The notes: a model not told the origin generated them from the sequence alone. A stretch of 64,000 nt of DNA from Rugalucina vietnamica (GCA_964017185.1 OZ024875.1:65219043-65283042), one strand, 5' to 3'; counted from the stretch's first letter, positions 42,005 to 54,398 are shown. Made by a program: numbers and translations.

Positions 42005-44640
42005 CACACGGTTATCAAAGGCGGTTCGCTGATTTTCCCGAAAACGAAAGATACCATGCAAGTTATCTTTCGATATTGGTTGCTAATATTTTTTGCAATT
42101 ATTTTCTATCATTTTGACGAAGTTTTCGTCCTAAAATCGAATATTGCGACATATTTAAAAGCGGTGTCATGGTACTTACTCCGAATCACGTTTAACGGCA
42201 TTTTGTCATTTTATGCCATCAAAGGACTAGGATTGTTTGATGTTTAGAACTAAAGGTATATTTTTACATTCTTGGTGTTTAAGTTATAAAATTAAGCGTG
42301 AACAATGAAATAATCTGCGCTTTTAACAAGCATCATATAATATTCCGTCGTTATTCCGATCTCCCATGGAACATCGTGTGTTCGATGGGGTGGGGTTGAG
42401 CAAACATATCTATGGGAAAATGCCGCCGAAATAAGGTTCACTGTATGACTACATGCTCAGAATTTGAAGGATAAACCCATCGGTGGTGATATATAGTCCA
42501 TGATTCGGATTACCTCCAATTGATTCGCTTTGACTTCAATTATGCATTGACTTTCACGCTCCAGGGGTCACAGTCGCGTGCTTGGTCAAAAATTAAAACC
42601 ATTGAGTTGGCGAGGAAAGATGATACTAAGTTTATAATACTCAAATCATTCATATGCGCATGCGCAGCAATTGTCATGAGCTTGATCCGGAATGGGTAGA
42701 ATAATTGTATTTAATACAAGCAATTGTTTTGGGGTGATGGTCAAACAAAGCAATGTTTAATGGCATTGTCAGAAGTGTTACTGCATATAATATATTATAT
42801 GAGTCGTGGAGTAGGACATGGAAAACTGGCTTTCTCTGATAAAATTTGTCTCGGTGCGAACGGCGAATGCAACACACGCAACACGTTTTTAATGCACCAG
42901 TCTTTTGTAACCACTGCTCCCCCACATACGCGGGAAGGGCGGGGATAATGACTTTTCAGCTTTCAGTGCCCTTCTATGTGCCTCACCGCAGGGGCCAAAC
43001 TGGAGGTCAAAACATTGCTCTTTGCCCCGCCTTCGCAATAGAAAAACCCTCTGGGCTAAGGATCCTAATGTCAAAACCCAGTCACTCCCCCTGAACTGAG
43101 AGGACACTCGAAAAGTAATTGCCCTGCACTTTTACCCGGCTACCCAACCCTTCCCCGTAGGTGGAGGGACAGTGGTTACAAATGACTGGAGCATACCATC
43201 ACCGGAATTGAGTTTTCCATTACGGTACCACTCCAAAACTTCAGTCCAATGTTCTACACGGCTACCAAACAGTTAAATGCGTAGCCGCCGGTTGAGATTA
43301 GACATCCGATTCACGTCCTTCCGGTTTTGCGTGTGAGGTGCAACAAAATGTAAACAAAACATACACTACTCGTTTCGATCGATAATTATTTTGTAGTACA
43401 GAACGGTATCAAAAATCTATGAATGCTATTTTGTCACTTAGTTCTCATTGTTAGACAGCACCAAAACAGTTTGCAACATTACTTGATGTTTTTGGGGGTT
43501 ATTTGTTCCCTACTTCGAAATATGTGTTTCAACACGGTCAAGAACGGCAAAATACAACTAAAAATTGGGCAGTTTGCTGTTAAATATCATGTTTTTGTGA
43601 TTGTTCCGCGACAAAGTAGTTATATATCAAATAAATTACAACTGATGTCTGCCACAGTAATCACTTTTCTTAGGGTTCAACATTTATTTTATGAAGGGAA
43701 GAAAAAAATGGTTAAGCATTTAATCATTAAAATAAGAAGGATTTATTACAAGATATGTTTGAAAACCTCTACCTGTTTTATGATATTTGACATTCTCTGT
43801 ACAGCGTCTTAGATGAAAGCAAACGAAAATAAAAGCAAATTACAGTATTCACAATGTTTTAAAGTCTAAGTTTGATCATAAACAGGAATACCATACATGT
43901 GAATTACAGTGTTTTGTATTGCATGTTTGTTGCAAAAATGTTTGTATTTTGATATATACCAAGTACTCTCACTGCAAACATCACAAATAAACCAATTTTG
44001 GATTTTTTTTTTCATTTTCCTTGAGAGGGGGTATTAACTGGGTTAATTATTTTTAACATTATCACTCACTAAAACCATGAGCAAAAGGAAAACCAAGGTA
44101 TATTTAAGGCTTTTGTATATGCAGATTCTCGTTTGTTTGTTTTTTCTTGCACACCACTGTAAGTCAAAAACCCTTCAATAAAACTTGATTTGTAGAGGTA
44201 AAAACCATACAAAGATGACGAGACAAGTTGTGATAATTAAATTGTTAAACGTAGAACTCGAGAGAGAAACTAAAATACAGGTGCTTTTAATGTCGATTAT
44301 TTTGCTATCATTCTAATGATTAAATGCGTGACCGAAATTTTGACACAGCTTTCAGCCACATATACATAGAATGAAGCAGTCAATGGCAAGGAAAGTGTTC
44401 ACAGAACTTATACAATGTTAAAATCATCTGTTCGCTGCCTTGCCGTCCGTTTATAATGACGCAATTAGCGGGGATCTAAAAATATCCCTATGACTGACCC
44501 ACATTTTCTTCATGTACAATGCAATCCCAACATGCATTTTGGAGGAGGGAATAAAAATCACGATTATAAGGCAACAAATCTGAAAATCCTTAGAGATACG
44601 ATAAGATCAATTTATAACTAACAAAATTGCATTGAGAAAA
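42005..44640. other. intergenic, no gene recognised
   Basis: I looked for exons and repeats on both strands and can support none. The 129-codon frame at 43,423-43,812 has no recognisable domain or coding-like composition. A GC-richer stretch at 42,890-43,170 may be part of an unknown repeat. Confidence 0.4.
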
Positions 44641-44647
44641 TTTTATT

Positions 44648-44839
44648 ACCTTATGACTGCAATGTTAATCATGGGGAAATATTTTTCATACCTTACTGCA
44701 CGCGCGGTGTCTAGGGCAGTTATGCAGGTAGAGAAAATACTTTACCTTATGACTGCAATGTTAATCATGGGGAAATATGTTTCATACCTTACTGCACGCG
44801 CGGTGTCTAGGGCAGTTATGCAGGTAGAGAAAATACTTT
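44648..44839. repeat. two-copy 96-bp tandem duplication
   Basis: ACCTTATGACTGCAATGTTA starts at 44,648 and again at 44,744, and the copies are nearly identical (one substitution in the GGGGAAATAT region). The second copy is followed by related AAAGTACTTTCC / GGAAAGT pieces to 44,910. Confidence 0.9.
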
Positions 44840-45979
44840 CACGCCTGTCTGGAGGTAAGGAAAGTACTTTCCTCACCCCCAGACCGGTGGTGAAAGTGAC
44901 TTTCCTACCTCCTCACAGCCGATGCATAAAAATGCACTAAAGCGTGGCCATGCCATTCTGATGCAGACTTCAATTCCAACATAACAGCTTTAACTGCCTT
45001 GCAAAAAGTTACATCATCAATAAGTATTGAAATAAGGAACTGACCATGACCAGTGCACATGAGTATCGATTGCTGTGCACTGATCGGACTGGGCAGTTAC
45101 ACTGAGCTGAGAGTCTTTTTGATTTGGAATTGGTTTCTGGTTCTCATATTATTGTTAGTAGATTATTGTTGTTAAAGTGCAAGAACGATGAACCAGAAAA
45201 CAATTTCACACATTATTGCATTGCGAGAATGTTCATGATAAACGACCAACTGTATCCCTTAAATACAGTTGGGCATTTGTATACTGGTCCCCTAACGGAT
45301 TTTAGAAAGTTAGGTCCGTAGGTTTCAAACCCTGCATTACAAACCTATACACGCTATATATACTTATATGAAAATCATTACGAAATGGTATAACGTTTTT
45401 GCATACAAAAGAAATGGTAATTGATATTTACTCTCCCAGTTTGTTAACTGTTTCAATAAAAGATAATTTCTATTGTGATTAGACAATTTGATAAAGAAAT
45501 TGCCATTACAAAATAAGAAAAAATAGGTTTCAAAATGTTTAAAATGCACAAGGGAATAAACTCCATTCTGATCTATTTTTGACAATAGCGACGCGGTACA
45601 GTTGACAAGCCTCCTCGCTTTGCACGTGCAGTGTTCGGTCAATAGTTATATCGAGAGAAAAGACACTTTACCGGTGTGCATTATCGTTGTATAGATCTTA
45701 AAACTAAAATTTCACTCAGTGGGGTCATAAGGTAAGTTAATTACCCGCTTCGCGACAGGTGGGCATGATATTTTCCTGACCTGTCCCGCCAAAAGCATGC
45801 ACCTCGAGCCCGAAGACTTCAACCCATAAAATACACAGTGCCCCACAGTGTTATACCGACTCTTTTGAAACTTTACTTGGCCAACGCAGGGAAATGAATT
45901 CCTTGAAATTGTTTGTTTTAAACATTATAATATTTAAATTCGTTAAAATTCATTCTTGCTAACATATTTGATCTTACAG

Positions 45980-46123
45980 ACAAACAGGCTAGTCAAGATG
46001 GAAGAGACGGACAGACAAAAGATAAGAAGCTACCGCTGTGATATTTTGAAAAGAATAAGTCCTGAAATAAATGGGTTCACAGACAGACTGTATTCTGAAG
46101 GTATCATTGGAGAAAGTATGAAG
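45980..46123 (+). CDS. CARD protein, first coding exon
   Basis: The acceptor GATCTTACAG lies before an 18-bp leader and AAGATGG at 45,998. It codes 42 residues with the first CARD helices (RQKIRSYRCDILKRI, FTDRLYSEGIIGESMK). The donor is AAG|GTAAAC, phase 0. Confidence 0.85.
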
Positions 46124-48082
46124 GTAAACAGTACATACAAAGTACATTTTCAAGAATATTTTGGGCGTTTCGCACAATATTATTTCTCTGTGAATCAAAT
46201 TTCGAAACTTTTGCGATTATTTTCAGTCAATACTTTTAGAATGCAATACAATGACAGGATCATATTTTTTTCTCTGATGTTTCAATTTGTTAGCATAGCA
46301 GTGATTGGGGCAATGTTGTTTGGTGTACTCGGGGACTGAGGGACTTTTTTTCTTGTTCTTGAACTACAGTGGACTCGACAATGGCGAACCACTAAGAGGT
46401 CAAACGTTATTATTTTAAGTACGACCATGAGAATGTTTTTCTATTTGGTACTAAGAACATCTAACATATCTCAGCCAAACAAGAAAATAATAATTTTAAT
46501 TCATTCAATTTCCTAATGGGAGATAACTCTGTTGATATGATACCTCCCGCATTAGACAATGGCGAACCAAACTCGACAATGGCGAATCAAATAGTCTACA
46601 GCCCAAAAGAAACCATCTTAGAATGCTATTTTTGCACACAAATGGTGCCATCTTCATGCGAAACTAAATGGTGTTCGATAATATTGTGTTAATTTGCTTT
46701 TGTGCTTTACGTTCACTGTCAACAGCTAATTCCCCATCAGAAAGGTCAATTTTACCAATTTAAGCATGTCTTATTGCTTTAATGAATCGATGTAAGCCTT
46801 AAATCAAGAGGGTTAAACCACGACTTGCACCAATATTACTTACGTCATTGACCAAACCCAAATGTTCATGGGCGAGCCTTTCAAAGGTAGATTATCAGTA
46901 CTTTGTGCACATTCTTTTTACCACACAAAGTATGATTCGCTATTGTCGAATTTACATGTACACCTTTCCACGCTTATATCTACCTTCAATGTCAAAACTT
47001 TTATCAAAAACATGCATAATGTATAACAAGGGATAATAGGCATTAAAGTAATGCAAAAATGGTTATAATAAAACGCTTAGAAACGGGTTAAGAAACACAT
47101 TTTATCTGAACGGCACTTTCTGCGGAATAATAGACTAGACATCTTAGTTAAGGGGTCAAGCATTTCAGCAACCCTTATTTTATTGTCCGGTGGAATTTTG
47201 ACTCCATTCTTTTACCAAACATCAAGGCATAGATGAAAGTAAATGACTGAGTTATATAATAAATAATATTTTGTCTAAGATTCAAGAAATTCTGCAATAT
47301 CTTTACGAGTGATTCGCCATTGTCGATGATTCTCCATTGTCGAGTTAACTGTATAAGAATTTAAGCAAAGACCATTAATTAACACCGATTTCACCACATT
47401 AACAGAGTACAATAGATAGTTCCCAGCCCGGCGATGACAGAGCAAGAGTTCTCCTCGATAACTTGGTGAGATGTGGGCCAGGTGCTTATTGTGCTTTTAT
47501 AGATGCAATGCTGAAATTCGGCATGGGCGACCTTGTTGAACAGATGGAACGACCTTTTGATGAGAGTAAGTGGTTTATATGAAACATACATGTATTTATT
47601 GGTCCCTGGGGGTTGTCGGTCTCTGCCTGGTGGCTAAATGTATAGTTTAGTTTAAACATATTTTATTGTCATCTCAAAGACAAAGGGGTTGGGCTCCAAG
47701 TTCTGACAACATAAGTTACAGCCCGTCCCCTACAAAATAAATTTACAATGACAAACATGGCTAAAATTGACAACTAACATCATATGTCAATTTTAGCCAT
47801 TGCTAAATGTATATGATCAGACAATTAGTAAAACTTATTTCCCTTCACAACCTTAAGTGTCTTGAAACTTAGCATGTGACATAAGGCCTACTAATTTTTG
47901 TTTTTTTATAAAACATCGTGACTCTGAACTAACGCTTCATCTTATTTAAAAAACCGATTTCAACCGACCTCGGATCGGGTGAACGTTTCAGAACCCGTGG
48001 CCGTATGGTTTATTTCTTATTGCAGGCGTTTCTCTTAGTGGTGCCAGTGGCCCAATACAGAGGGAGAAAACGTATACAGTAT

Positions 48083-48118
<36 letters not shown>

Positions 48119-50205
48119 GAAAGTATATGAAACTTGATAAGATTGATGTGATTGAGTGTATCGAAATTCGCGCGTCCACTCTTCATATGTGAGAAAAGTT
48201 AATATAATAATATAATACCGTTTCTTCGCAGATGTGGAGACGTAGAATTCTCGTGTCACATTAATTTTGGCTTGATTACAAACAGTTTGATAAAAAAGAT
48301 TTTACTAAAAGGTCTCTAGAGTTGTTCTCTTCCAGTCACATTGATTTCAAGCAACAACATATTTGATGTAGACCCAACGGAATGGTTGAGGGGTCTTCTT
48401 GATTCGTATTTATATCAAACATTTCATATATGTACCGGTAATATTTTGTCCACTGTAGAAATGTTAAGGGTAAACACTACTATTGTTTAAGAGCACACTG
48501 TTTGCGCAACGTCGGCGTTTAGTATCGGCATGTTACGCGTAGTTTTTAACGTCGTTTTGTTTTGATTTCCCATTGACGTTGCAAGCTGTAGAATCTAATT
48601 CTGTTTGTTTCTACAGTATTAAGTCCTAAAGCGGGTATACACATTGTTCATTTTTATTTTAAAAGAAGTTCTGTGGCAATTGATATACCCAAATTCGTGT
48701 ATAAGATGAATTATTTGTGAAAACGTTTATTTCGCTGTTGATGACGTCGCATAAATATACGTGACATCAGTGTAACGTTTGGCGTCAAAACGAAAAAGGC
48801 GGGAATATTGAACGTTTTTTCCTCTATATCTTCCAACGCAATCCGGTGACCCTCACTTTTTAGTTAACCTTTAAAATGAGTACCACGTTTCCTATCTCTT
48901 GGTGTAATTTAATCAAAATCATATGCGTAGTTTAGGAGATATCGCACAAATACGTACTTTTTCCAGGTTTGAAAAGATGGCGGGAAAGTTAATTTTGCAT
49001 GTAATCTCCTCAATTTAAGAACAAATAGCATAGCATCAAAATGTAAGAAAATAACACTCATCGTGTGTTTAAGTTGTTTTTTGCAGTAAAAACATATATA
49101 AAAACACATGTCCGTTACGAGTGCGGTTTTCTGAAATGCACGAGAAACATCCAAAAAGTTCTGATACCATGGAAACGAGGCCGGTGACTCCCAACTTTTA
49201 TTTCGATTTTAGTCCAAGGATACAATTATCTGGGAGCATAGGAAGTTTCATGAAAATCATATGCGGGAATCAAATAGTTATGTTTCCCTAAAAACTTCAG
49301 CTAAATTTATATGTGCATTTGAACTCTTTGTGCCATGGACTGTTTGGTTTATTCTTTAGGTCACACAACAAGCTACTTTTATCGCATCTAAAAACCAAAC
49401 AACTGATATGGGAATGAAGCTGGACGCTTTAATTGCGAAAGTTGACGATTTGCATACAGAGAGTAGAGAAATGAGACAAGAAAACATAAAAATGAGACAA
49501 GAATACATGGAAATGAAACAATACGTACAGACCATAGAGGAAAAACTAGAGCTTACAAGAACAAATGGAAAATCCGTTGACGATTTACAGGAAGAAGTTA
49601 ACAATTTTGTAAAACTTAAAGCAGAGTACGACAATCTTAGGGAACAACAAAAACATATCCGGGAGAGGGTAAATGAAACACAGGTAAGACTTAAGAAAAC
49701 TAACTTTGAGAAAGAAATATTGAAAAAAGAGAATGTAAAACTAACAAGTGAGAATGAAAAGCTTACACGCGAGAATGAAAAAGTTACAAGTGAGAATAAA
49801 AATCTAACAAGTGAAGTTGAAAAAGCAAAAGAAACAAAAAGAAACCTTGAGCAACAGAATAGAGACTTGGTGGAAGAAGCAGAGAGTATTGAACACCAAA
49901 AGAAAAAGTTGGAAACAGTAATCAAGATCAAAAACGATGAAATCACTACCATCAAAGAAACGGTCCGTCGGCTTGAGAGTACAACAAACGCCGAAAAAGA
50001 TTCGATTAATCAAATACAGAAGTCTCTAGATCAAATCATGACACAGATTGAATTGAACACTAAAGCAAGAGATAATGAACATCAATTTAAACAGAAAACT
50101 ACTCTGAGTATAAAATGGCAACATTCTTCAAACAATAAACCTAAAAAGCATTGTAAAACAAAGAATGACACCAAATGTTTCAAATCTAATAAAAATAAAA
50201 AATAA
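45980..50205 (+). CDS. CARD and coiled-coil protein (four exons)
   Basis: Exons are 45,980-46,123 (ATG at 45,998), 47,406-47,565, 48,026-48,078 and 49,360-50,205 (TAA). All introns are GT-AG, and the phases join to a 394-residue protein. Residues about 5-92 form a CARD: ILKRISPEINGFTDRLYSEG in exon 1 and GDDRARVLLDNLVRCGPGAY CAFIDAML in exon 2, the classic CARD helix 4-5 pattern. Residues about 118-350 are a strong coiled coil with heptads such as LTSENEKLTRENEKVTSENK. The tail is lysine-rich. CARDs assemble signalling filaments in death and innate-immune pathways, and the coiled coil would oligomerise the protein. I see no catalytic domain, so an adaptor role is inferred. An untranslated first exon ending at about 45,730 (AAG|GTAAGTT) is possible. 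AATAAA lies about 15 bp after the stop. Confidence 0.85.
46367..47351. mobile_element. pogo/Tigger-like non-autonomous element in CARD gene intron 1
   Basis: The terminal repeats CAGTGGACTCGACAATGG and CAGTTAACTCGACAATGG (read inward) are flanked by TA at 46,365-46,366 and 47,352-47,353. CAGT-starting ends with a TA duplication fit pogo/Tigger. The interior repeats GACAATGGCGAA and TTCGCTATTGTCGA motifs, which are subterminal transposase-site candidates. 985 bp, no ORF. The right end lies 54 bp before exon 2. Confidence 0.8.
47406..47565 (+). CDS. CARD protein, second coding exon
   Basis: 160 bp encode STIDSSQPGDDRARVLLDNL, then VRCGPGAYCAFIDAMLKFGM and GDLVEQMERPFDE, the second half of the CARD. 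The acceptor is TTAACAG and the donor GAGA|GTAAGTGG. It splits a serine codon with exon 3. Confidence 0.87.
48026..48078 (+). CDS. CARD protein, third coding exon (linker)
   Basis: A 53-bp exon between acceptor TTATTGCAG and donor ACA|GTATGTAAT. It encodes SVSLSGASGPIQREKTYT, a short flexible linker. It is small, but its phases fit both neighbours. An (AAT)n microsatellite begins about 7 bp inside the following intron. Confidence 0.7.
48085..48117. repeat. (AAT)n microsatellite
   Basis: About eleven AAT units directly after the third-exon donor of the CARD gene. Confidence 0.95.
49360..50205 (+). CDS. CARD protein, last exon (coiled coil)
   Basis: The acceptor is TTATTCTTTAG and the reading continues as VTQQATFIASKNQTTDMGMK. 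It then has about 230 residues of heptad-rich coiled coil, with four adjacent seven-residue repeats around SENEKLTRENEKVTSENK, and a basic tail ending FKSNKNKK. The antisense frame at 49,356-49,955 is a shadow of this exon. Confidence 0.87.
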   Translation, partial: VTQQATFIASKNQTTDMGMKLDALIAKVDDLHTESREMRQENIKMRQEYMEMKQYVQTIEEKLELTRTNGKSVDDLQEEVNNFVKLKAEYDNLREQQKHIRERVNETQVRLKKTNFEKEILKKENVKLTSENEKLTRENEKVTSENKNLTSEVEKAKETKRNLEQQNRDLVEEAESIEHQKKKLETVIKIKNDEITTIKETVRRLESTTNAEKDSINQIQKSLDQIMTQIELNTKARDNEHQFKQKTTLSIKWQHSSNNKPKKHCKTKNDTKCFKSNKNKK

Positions 50206-50629
50206 AAACAAAAAATAATAAATAATCCTTTGACATTGTAGGTCGGTATACAAGCCTGTTTCAAGGTTAAGGTAATTCTTCATGGGCATATCTCTAGCCA
50301 GCGACACAGGATGCATCATCTGATTAAAAGATAAGCATAAAACATTATGAAATACCCTTCATTTTTATCAATTTGAAATTTTCCGAGAAGCCTCATTGTC
50401 TTTGACTAAGAAGGTGCGTTGTAAATGATTTTTTTTTCTACAATTTTAATTTATATCGGTGCATGTCTTTCGACTTCGGTATCTTGGCTTTCAATTTTCT
50501 GTGCAGTACAAGAGCGTCGGGCGTCTGTATTTAAGAGCGAAATCGGTAAATAAAAAAGCAATATACCTACAAAACACCGTCAAGTCAAAAAGTAAATTTA
50601 GGTCCATTTTTCATGTAGAACTCAAGTGA
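50206..50629. other. 3' flank of the CARD gene
   Basis: AATAAA near 50,218 is a likely polyadenylation signal. Nothing else is supported. Confidence 0.35.
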
Positions 50630-50861
50630 TCCGCCTCGTGGGAAAACCAACAATGTGGTTTCCGAACATGTCCGACACAAATCCGGCTGTACAGTCACAG
50701 AAGCAGGCTAGAAGTTTGAAATTTTGGATTTAAATAGAGGAGGAATTGTACTCTCCGAGTACCGAAAACACAGGCGCTGATCAGCTTCGCGGTTATCACG
50801 AAGCTGATCTGCGCCTTTGTTTTCGCATATGCAGATTGTTGGTTTTCCCATGAGGCGGCTC
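50630..50861 (+). mobile_element. TGAGCC-ended MITE copy
   Basis: The left end TGATCCGCCTCGTGGGAAAA and the right end TTTTCCCATGAGGCGGCTCA are complementary. The core has CTGATCAGCTTCGCGG and a complementary CACGAAGCTGATC hairpin. No clear target duplication. Confidence 0.8.
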
Positions 50862-51159
50862 AATTGACATTGGATCCTTTAAGGCATGTATCAGACTTCA
50901 CAATTATGTTTGAACAATGGTTAAACAATAAGTAAGTCTGACTAATACCTTTTCCTTCTGTCAACAAATCGTCTTATGTGCGTCCTAAATATGAAAGGCT
51001 CTGCGTTTCTGAAGTCCCAAGCCTATTAATTTCCATTGACAAGTGTAAAAGCAGTGTATTCTGAAATCAAAGTGTGCACATTCCGCGGAGGTGGATTTGC
51101 AGCCATCCTAAGTACTATCAAGTGAAAGTACATTGTTGAATGTTACTGTGGTACAAATT

Positions 51160-51590
51160 TTATTTATTATGCTTGACTGGGCCCAGCTGATGCTTGGATA
51201 GTAATTCTACATTAACAAAAACAGCAAATGAATTACCGAAAAAAGACACGTCTCTTTGGCCCCATGTTGCCAGATCTATAGGGTCACTGAAGAGGCTTAA
51301 ATAGCCGAAACCGCGGTATGGCCTATCCCCTTTTTCATTAATACGTTCTCTGCTCTTAAAGGACCTCATTTTTTATTTTATTTGCTATAACTGCAGCTGA
51401 TGTTGTGCGTTTGACGGCCCTAAAAGTCTCTCCTTACATCATTCATAGTGCAGATTACATTTTCATTTTGGTCCTTTGGGATCAGCGAAGGTAATCTGAG
51501 AAATCAATAAATTATTATCGGTTTAGATTCCTTTTCTAACCAACGTTTATTATTTTTGACCCCATTTGGATTATAAAATGAAAATATAAC
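51160..51590 (-). repeat. diverged inverted relative of the 34-kb duplicated block
   Basis: Read on the minus strand it has ATGATGTAAGGAGAGACTTT, then TAGGGCCGTCAAACGCACAA and CATCAGCTGCAGTTATAGCA, matching 33,950-34,030 with changes. Minus-strand frame 51,160-51,369 has no recognisable features. Confidence 0.5.
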
Positions 51591-51814
51591 TGAGATTCCT
51601 TAAGAGCAGTGAGCATATAAATAAGAAAAGAGGGATGGGGCATACCGCGATTTCGGCTAGTCGAGTTTCAAAGTTTATTTCTATTGGTAATATAGACCAC
51701 TGGCCCAAAATCACAAACATATACAGTATTTTAAGGATGTTCGCTGCCAAAGAAAAAGTATTCAAACTTTTTTTACAACCCCTCTTTTTTGATTCCAAAA
51801 TACAACACAAGCCA

Positions 51815-52398
51815 TTTGATAATATCTTGAGAACTGACAGTTGTATGCACATCAACATTGACATGATCTAGCTTGGGATTGTTGTCTGTCACGTTTTGCA
51901 AAATTTTGACGGAGTTAGGCCTATGATTGATGTCAGAATTTAATTTCGGCTCAATATCTTCAGAAAGAATTGACAGAATCTGACCAAAGTTTGTACGCAC
52001 ATCAACATTGACAAGATCTAGCTTGGGATTGTTGCATGTCATTTTTTTCGCAAAATTTTTCAGACATACGGCCCTTGATATGTCAGAATTTCGTTTCCGC
52101 TCAATATCTTGAGAACGAATTGACAGAATCTGACCAAAATTAGTATGTACATCAACATTGACAATATCTAGCTTGGGATTGTTGCCTGTCATTTTTTGCA
52201 AACTTTTGACAGAGTTATGACCCTGATTGATGTCAGAATTTCGTTTCCACTCAATACCTTAGAACAAATTGACAGAATCTGACAGACCTTTTTATGTGCA
52301 TCAACATTAAAATGATCTAGCTTGGGATTGTTTCCCGTCATCGTCTTGAAAAAAGCACAGAAGCGGGGCTATAGTCAGATCCTCTGACAATTCTAGTT
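51815..52398 (-). mobile_element. truncated copy of Helitron2/pearl-like element 3
   Basis: Four units of about 150 bp carry CTAGCTTGGGATTGTT (near 51,869, 52,019, 52,169 and 52,318). The intact 5' terminus on the right has GCGGGGCTATAGTCAGATCC TCTGACAATTCTAG. The 3' terminus seen at 9,030 is missing on the left. Confidence 0.75.
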
Positions 52399-53709
52399 TT
52401 TATTATATTTACACATTTTTAAGCCTTAAATGTTGTTTCAGTTTACCCTGGAAATATGTGACAAAACACCACAATGATGGGGTGTAGCTCAAAATGTTCA
52501 ACATGTTTATGTGTTTTTAATTGACTTTTCGTTTATTTTAAATGTTTTATTTTCATCAACGTAGCAATTAAATCATTTGAATTTGTAGTCATTGTATAAA
52601 ATATATGTGCGCCTAGGAGTACAGTGTATGTAATAAATCACATGTCAGATATGGCCAATTCATAGGAACATTCCCATTTCGGGGGATCACATAATGGATT
52701 ACCATGGAATCCAAATAGATTTAGTTTGTTTGGAATGCAAATATTGTTGCAATTCAGGGGCCTCAATAAACGAATTGGAATCAAATAGAAATATTCTTAA
52801 TGATAGCATGTCTGGTACTCTTTATACACCATCATTCAGAAAATGCCTTTTTCGAAATCAATTTTTCTGATACACCTCAAGAAAAATATCACACCGATGC
52901 GTTCTATCAGTTTGAAAAGTGAACCATTTTTTTTTAACATCGGTTAATAAATATTTTTTTATTCCTGAGAATAATTAGGCTTGTCCCTTGTGAATTATGC
53001 TGCTTTTTGTATTAACAAATAGAAGTAAATGAAAGTGTTAGAGTCCAGTGAGTCGTTCCACGAAGCTGCCACAAAACGTCTTATCGTATGACTAAGACTA
53101 GTCACAGAACAGTACTAAAACTATTATATGAGAGACATGTCATATGTGTGACATATCATACTAAGATGCATACTAAATATAGCGGTTTTACAAAATAATT
53201 GGAATTCGATTTGCAGACATTATATAGTAAAATAATTCGTCGAAAAAAGTAAGAAGCAGTCAAACATTAATAGAAATAAATAGATAAATTATTTGAAAAA
53301 AAAAAAAAAAAAAAAAAATGCTGCCGGAATCGATCTGGTATCGGGAATTTGCAAGTTATGAGTACTGTTATTTGGGCTGTGTCAAGAGCTTATTAGACTT
53401 GGCTTTGTCCAATAGGATGCAGTGGAAGATATACAAAAGTATGACTTTATCTTATTTAATTTATTTTATTGGCTTTATTTGAACTATTGGATCTATATTT
53501 AGATCACGTTTCACCATAAGACATATCGTAGAAACAAAGTTATGACATCTGAAGGATGAGACATATCGTTGAACAAAATATGTACTAAGATGGAACTTAG
53601 GAAAAGGACATGTCATAAAACCTTTGATGAAACGACATACTATGAATAATATTTTGTTATATCAAATGGCAAATGCCAATTGGTTATATTCAACGGACAT
53701 TTAACAATA

Positions 53710-53770
<61 letters not shown>

Positions 53771-54046
53771 TTGATATTTAAAGCATAAGTAACAATTTCT
53801 TTAATTTTAAATTTTTAATTCATCACTTTTAACTTTTATTCATCATTTGTCTATTTTGTCTTCCAAACACAAATTATAGTCGTAACTTTTAAATATCACA
53901 GTCGTGTTTACAAATGTTTTATAGTCGATTTTGGTATTACATGAATGTCAATATGCTGTAAAGCGCTTTTGAGCATTTTATGAAACAGTCGTTCTAGGCA
54001 TGTGGAAGTATTATGGTTTTCTTTGATCGAGCCGCTTTACCCGAAA
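52399..54046. other. intergenic with microsatellites
   Basis: No gene was recognised. There is a poly(A) of about 23 at 53,297-53,319 and (ATT)n at 53,709-53,771. Weak inverted similarity between about 53,050-53,160 and 53,560-53,640 (ACGACATA / TATCGTATGAC motifs) could be an old foldback element. Confidence 0.4.
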
Positions 54047-54262
54047 GGGAGCGCGGTGGCGTAGTGGTAGAGCGTCAGACTCCGAATCGAGGGGTCTTTT
54101 CGATCCCCACAGGCGTCACCGTGTTCTGACCTTGAGCAAGACACATTAACTCCCTACTGTACTGGTTAAACCCAGGAAGAGTTGGCTCCGTCCCGACATG
54201 ACTGAAAAATTGTTGATTAGGACGTTTAGCCTCAATACAAAACACACAAACAAACAAAAACG
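54047..54262 (+). mobile_element. tRNA-derived SINE (family A), plus strand
   Basis: The head has box A GGTGGCGTAGTGGTAGAGC and box B TTTTCGATCCC. The body has GACATGACTGAAAAATTGTT and TTTAGCCTCAATACAAA, with an ACAAACAAAC tail. It is the same family as 311-527. Confidence 0.75.
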
Positions 54263-54276
54263 TAAATATTAGCGGA

Positions 54277-54398
54277 ATTATTTAATTCTTCTCTTCTCAG
54301 GAGAAGAATTAAATAAGCTCTAAGCTTCCATTCTAATCCTAATTTGTATAGTATGTAGATTTATATATGTGATTTATTTGAATAAATAAGTTTAAACT
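54277..54398 (+). mobile_element. 122-bp insertion with 13-bp target duplication
   Basis: AAATATTAGCGGA occurs at 54,264-54,276 and again at 54,399-54,411. The insert starts with a 15-bp-arm hairpin (TATTTAATTCTTCTC ... GAGAAGAATTAAATA) and ends in an AATAAATAAG-type A/T tail. The duplication length fits target-primed insertion of a short retroelement end. Confidence 0.65.

Noticed and set aside
43423-43812. 129-codon plus-strand frame
   Set aside because: No recognisable domain, no splice context and AT-rich hydrophobic composition typical of chance frames.
49356-49955. 199-codon minus-strand frame
   Set aside because: Antisense shadow of the coiled-coil exon, caused by its A-rich composition.
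54047-54125. Possible true tRNA gene
   Set aside because: Same reasoning: it is the head of a SINE with a second copy at 311-527.
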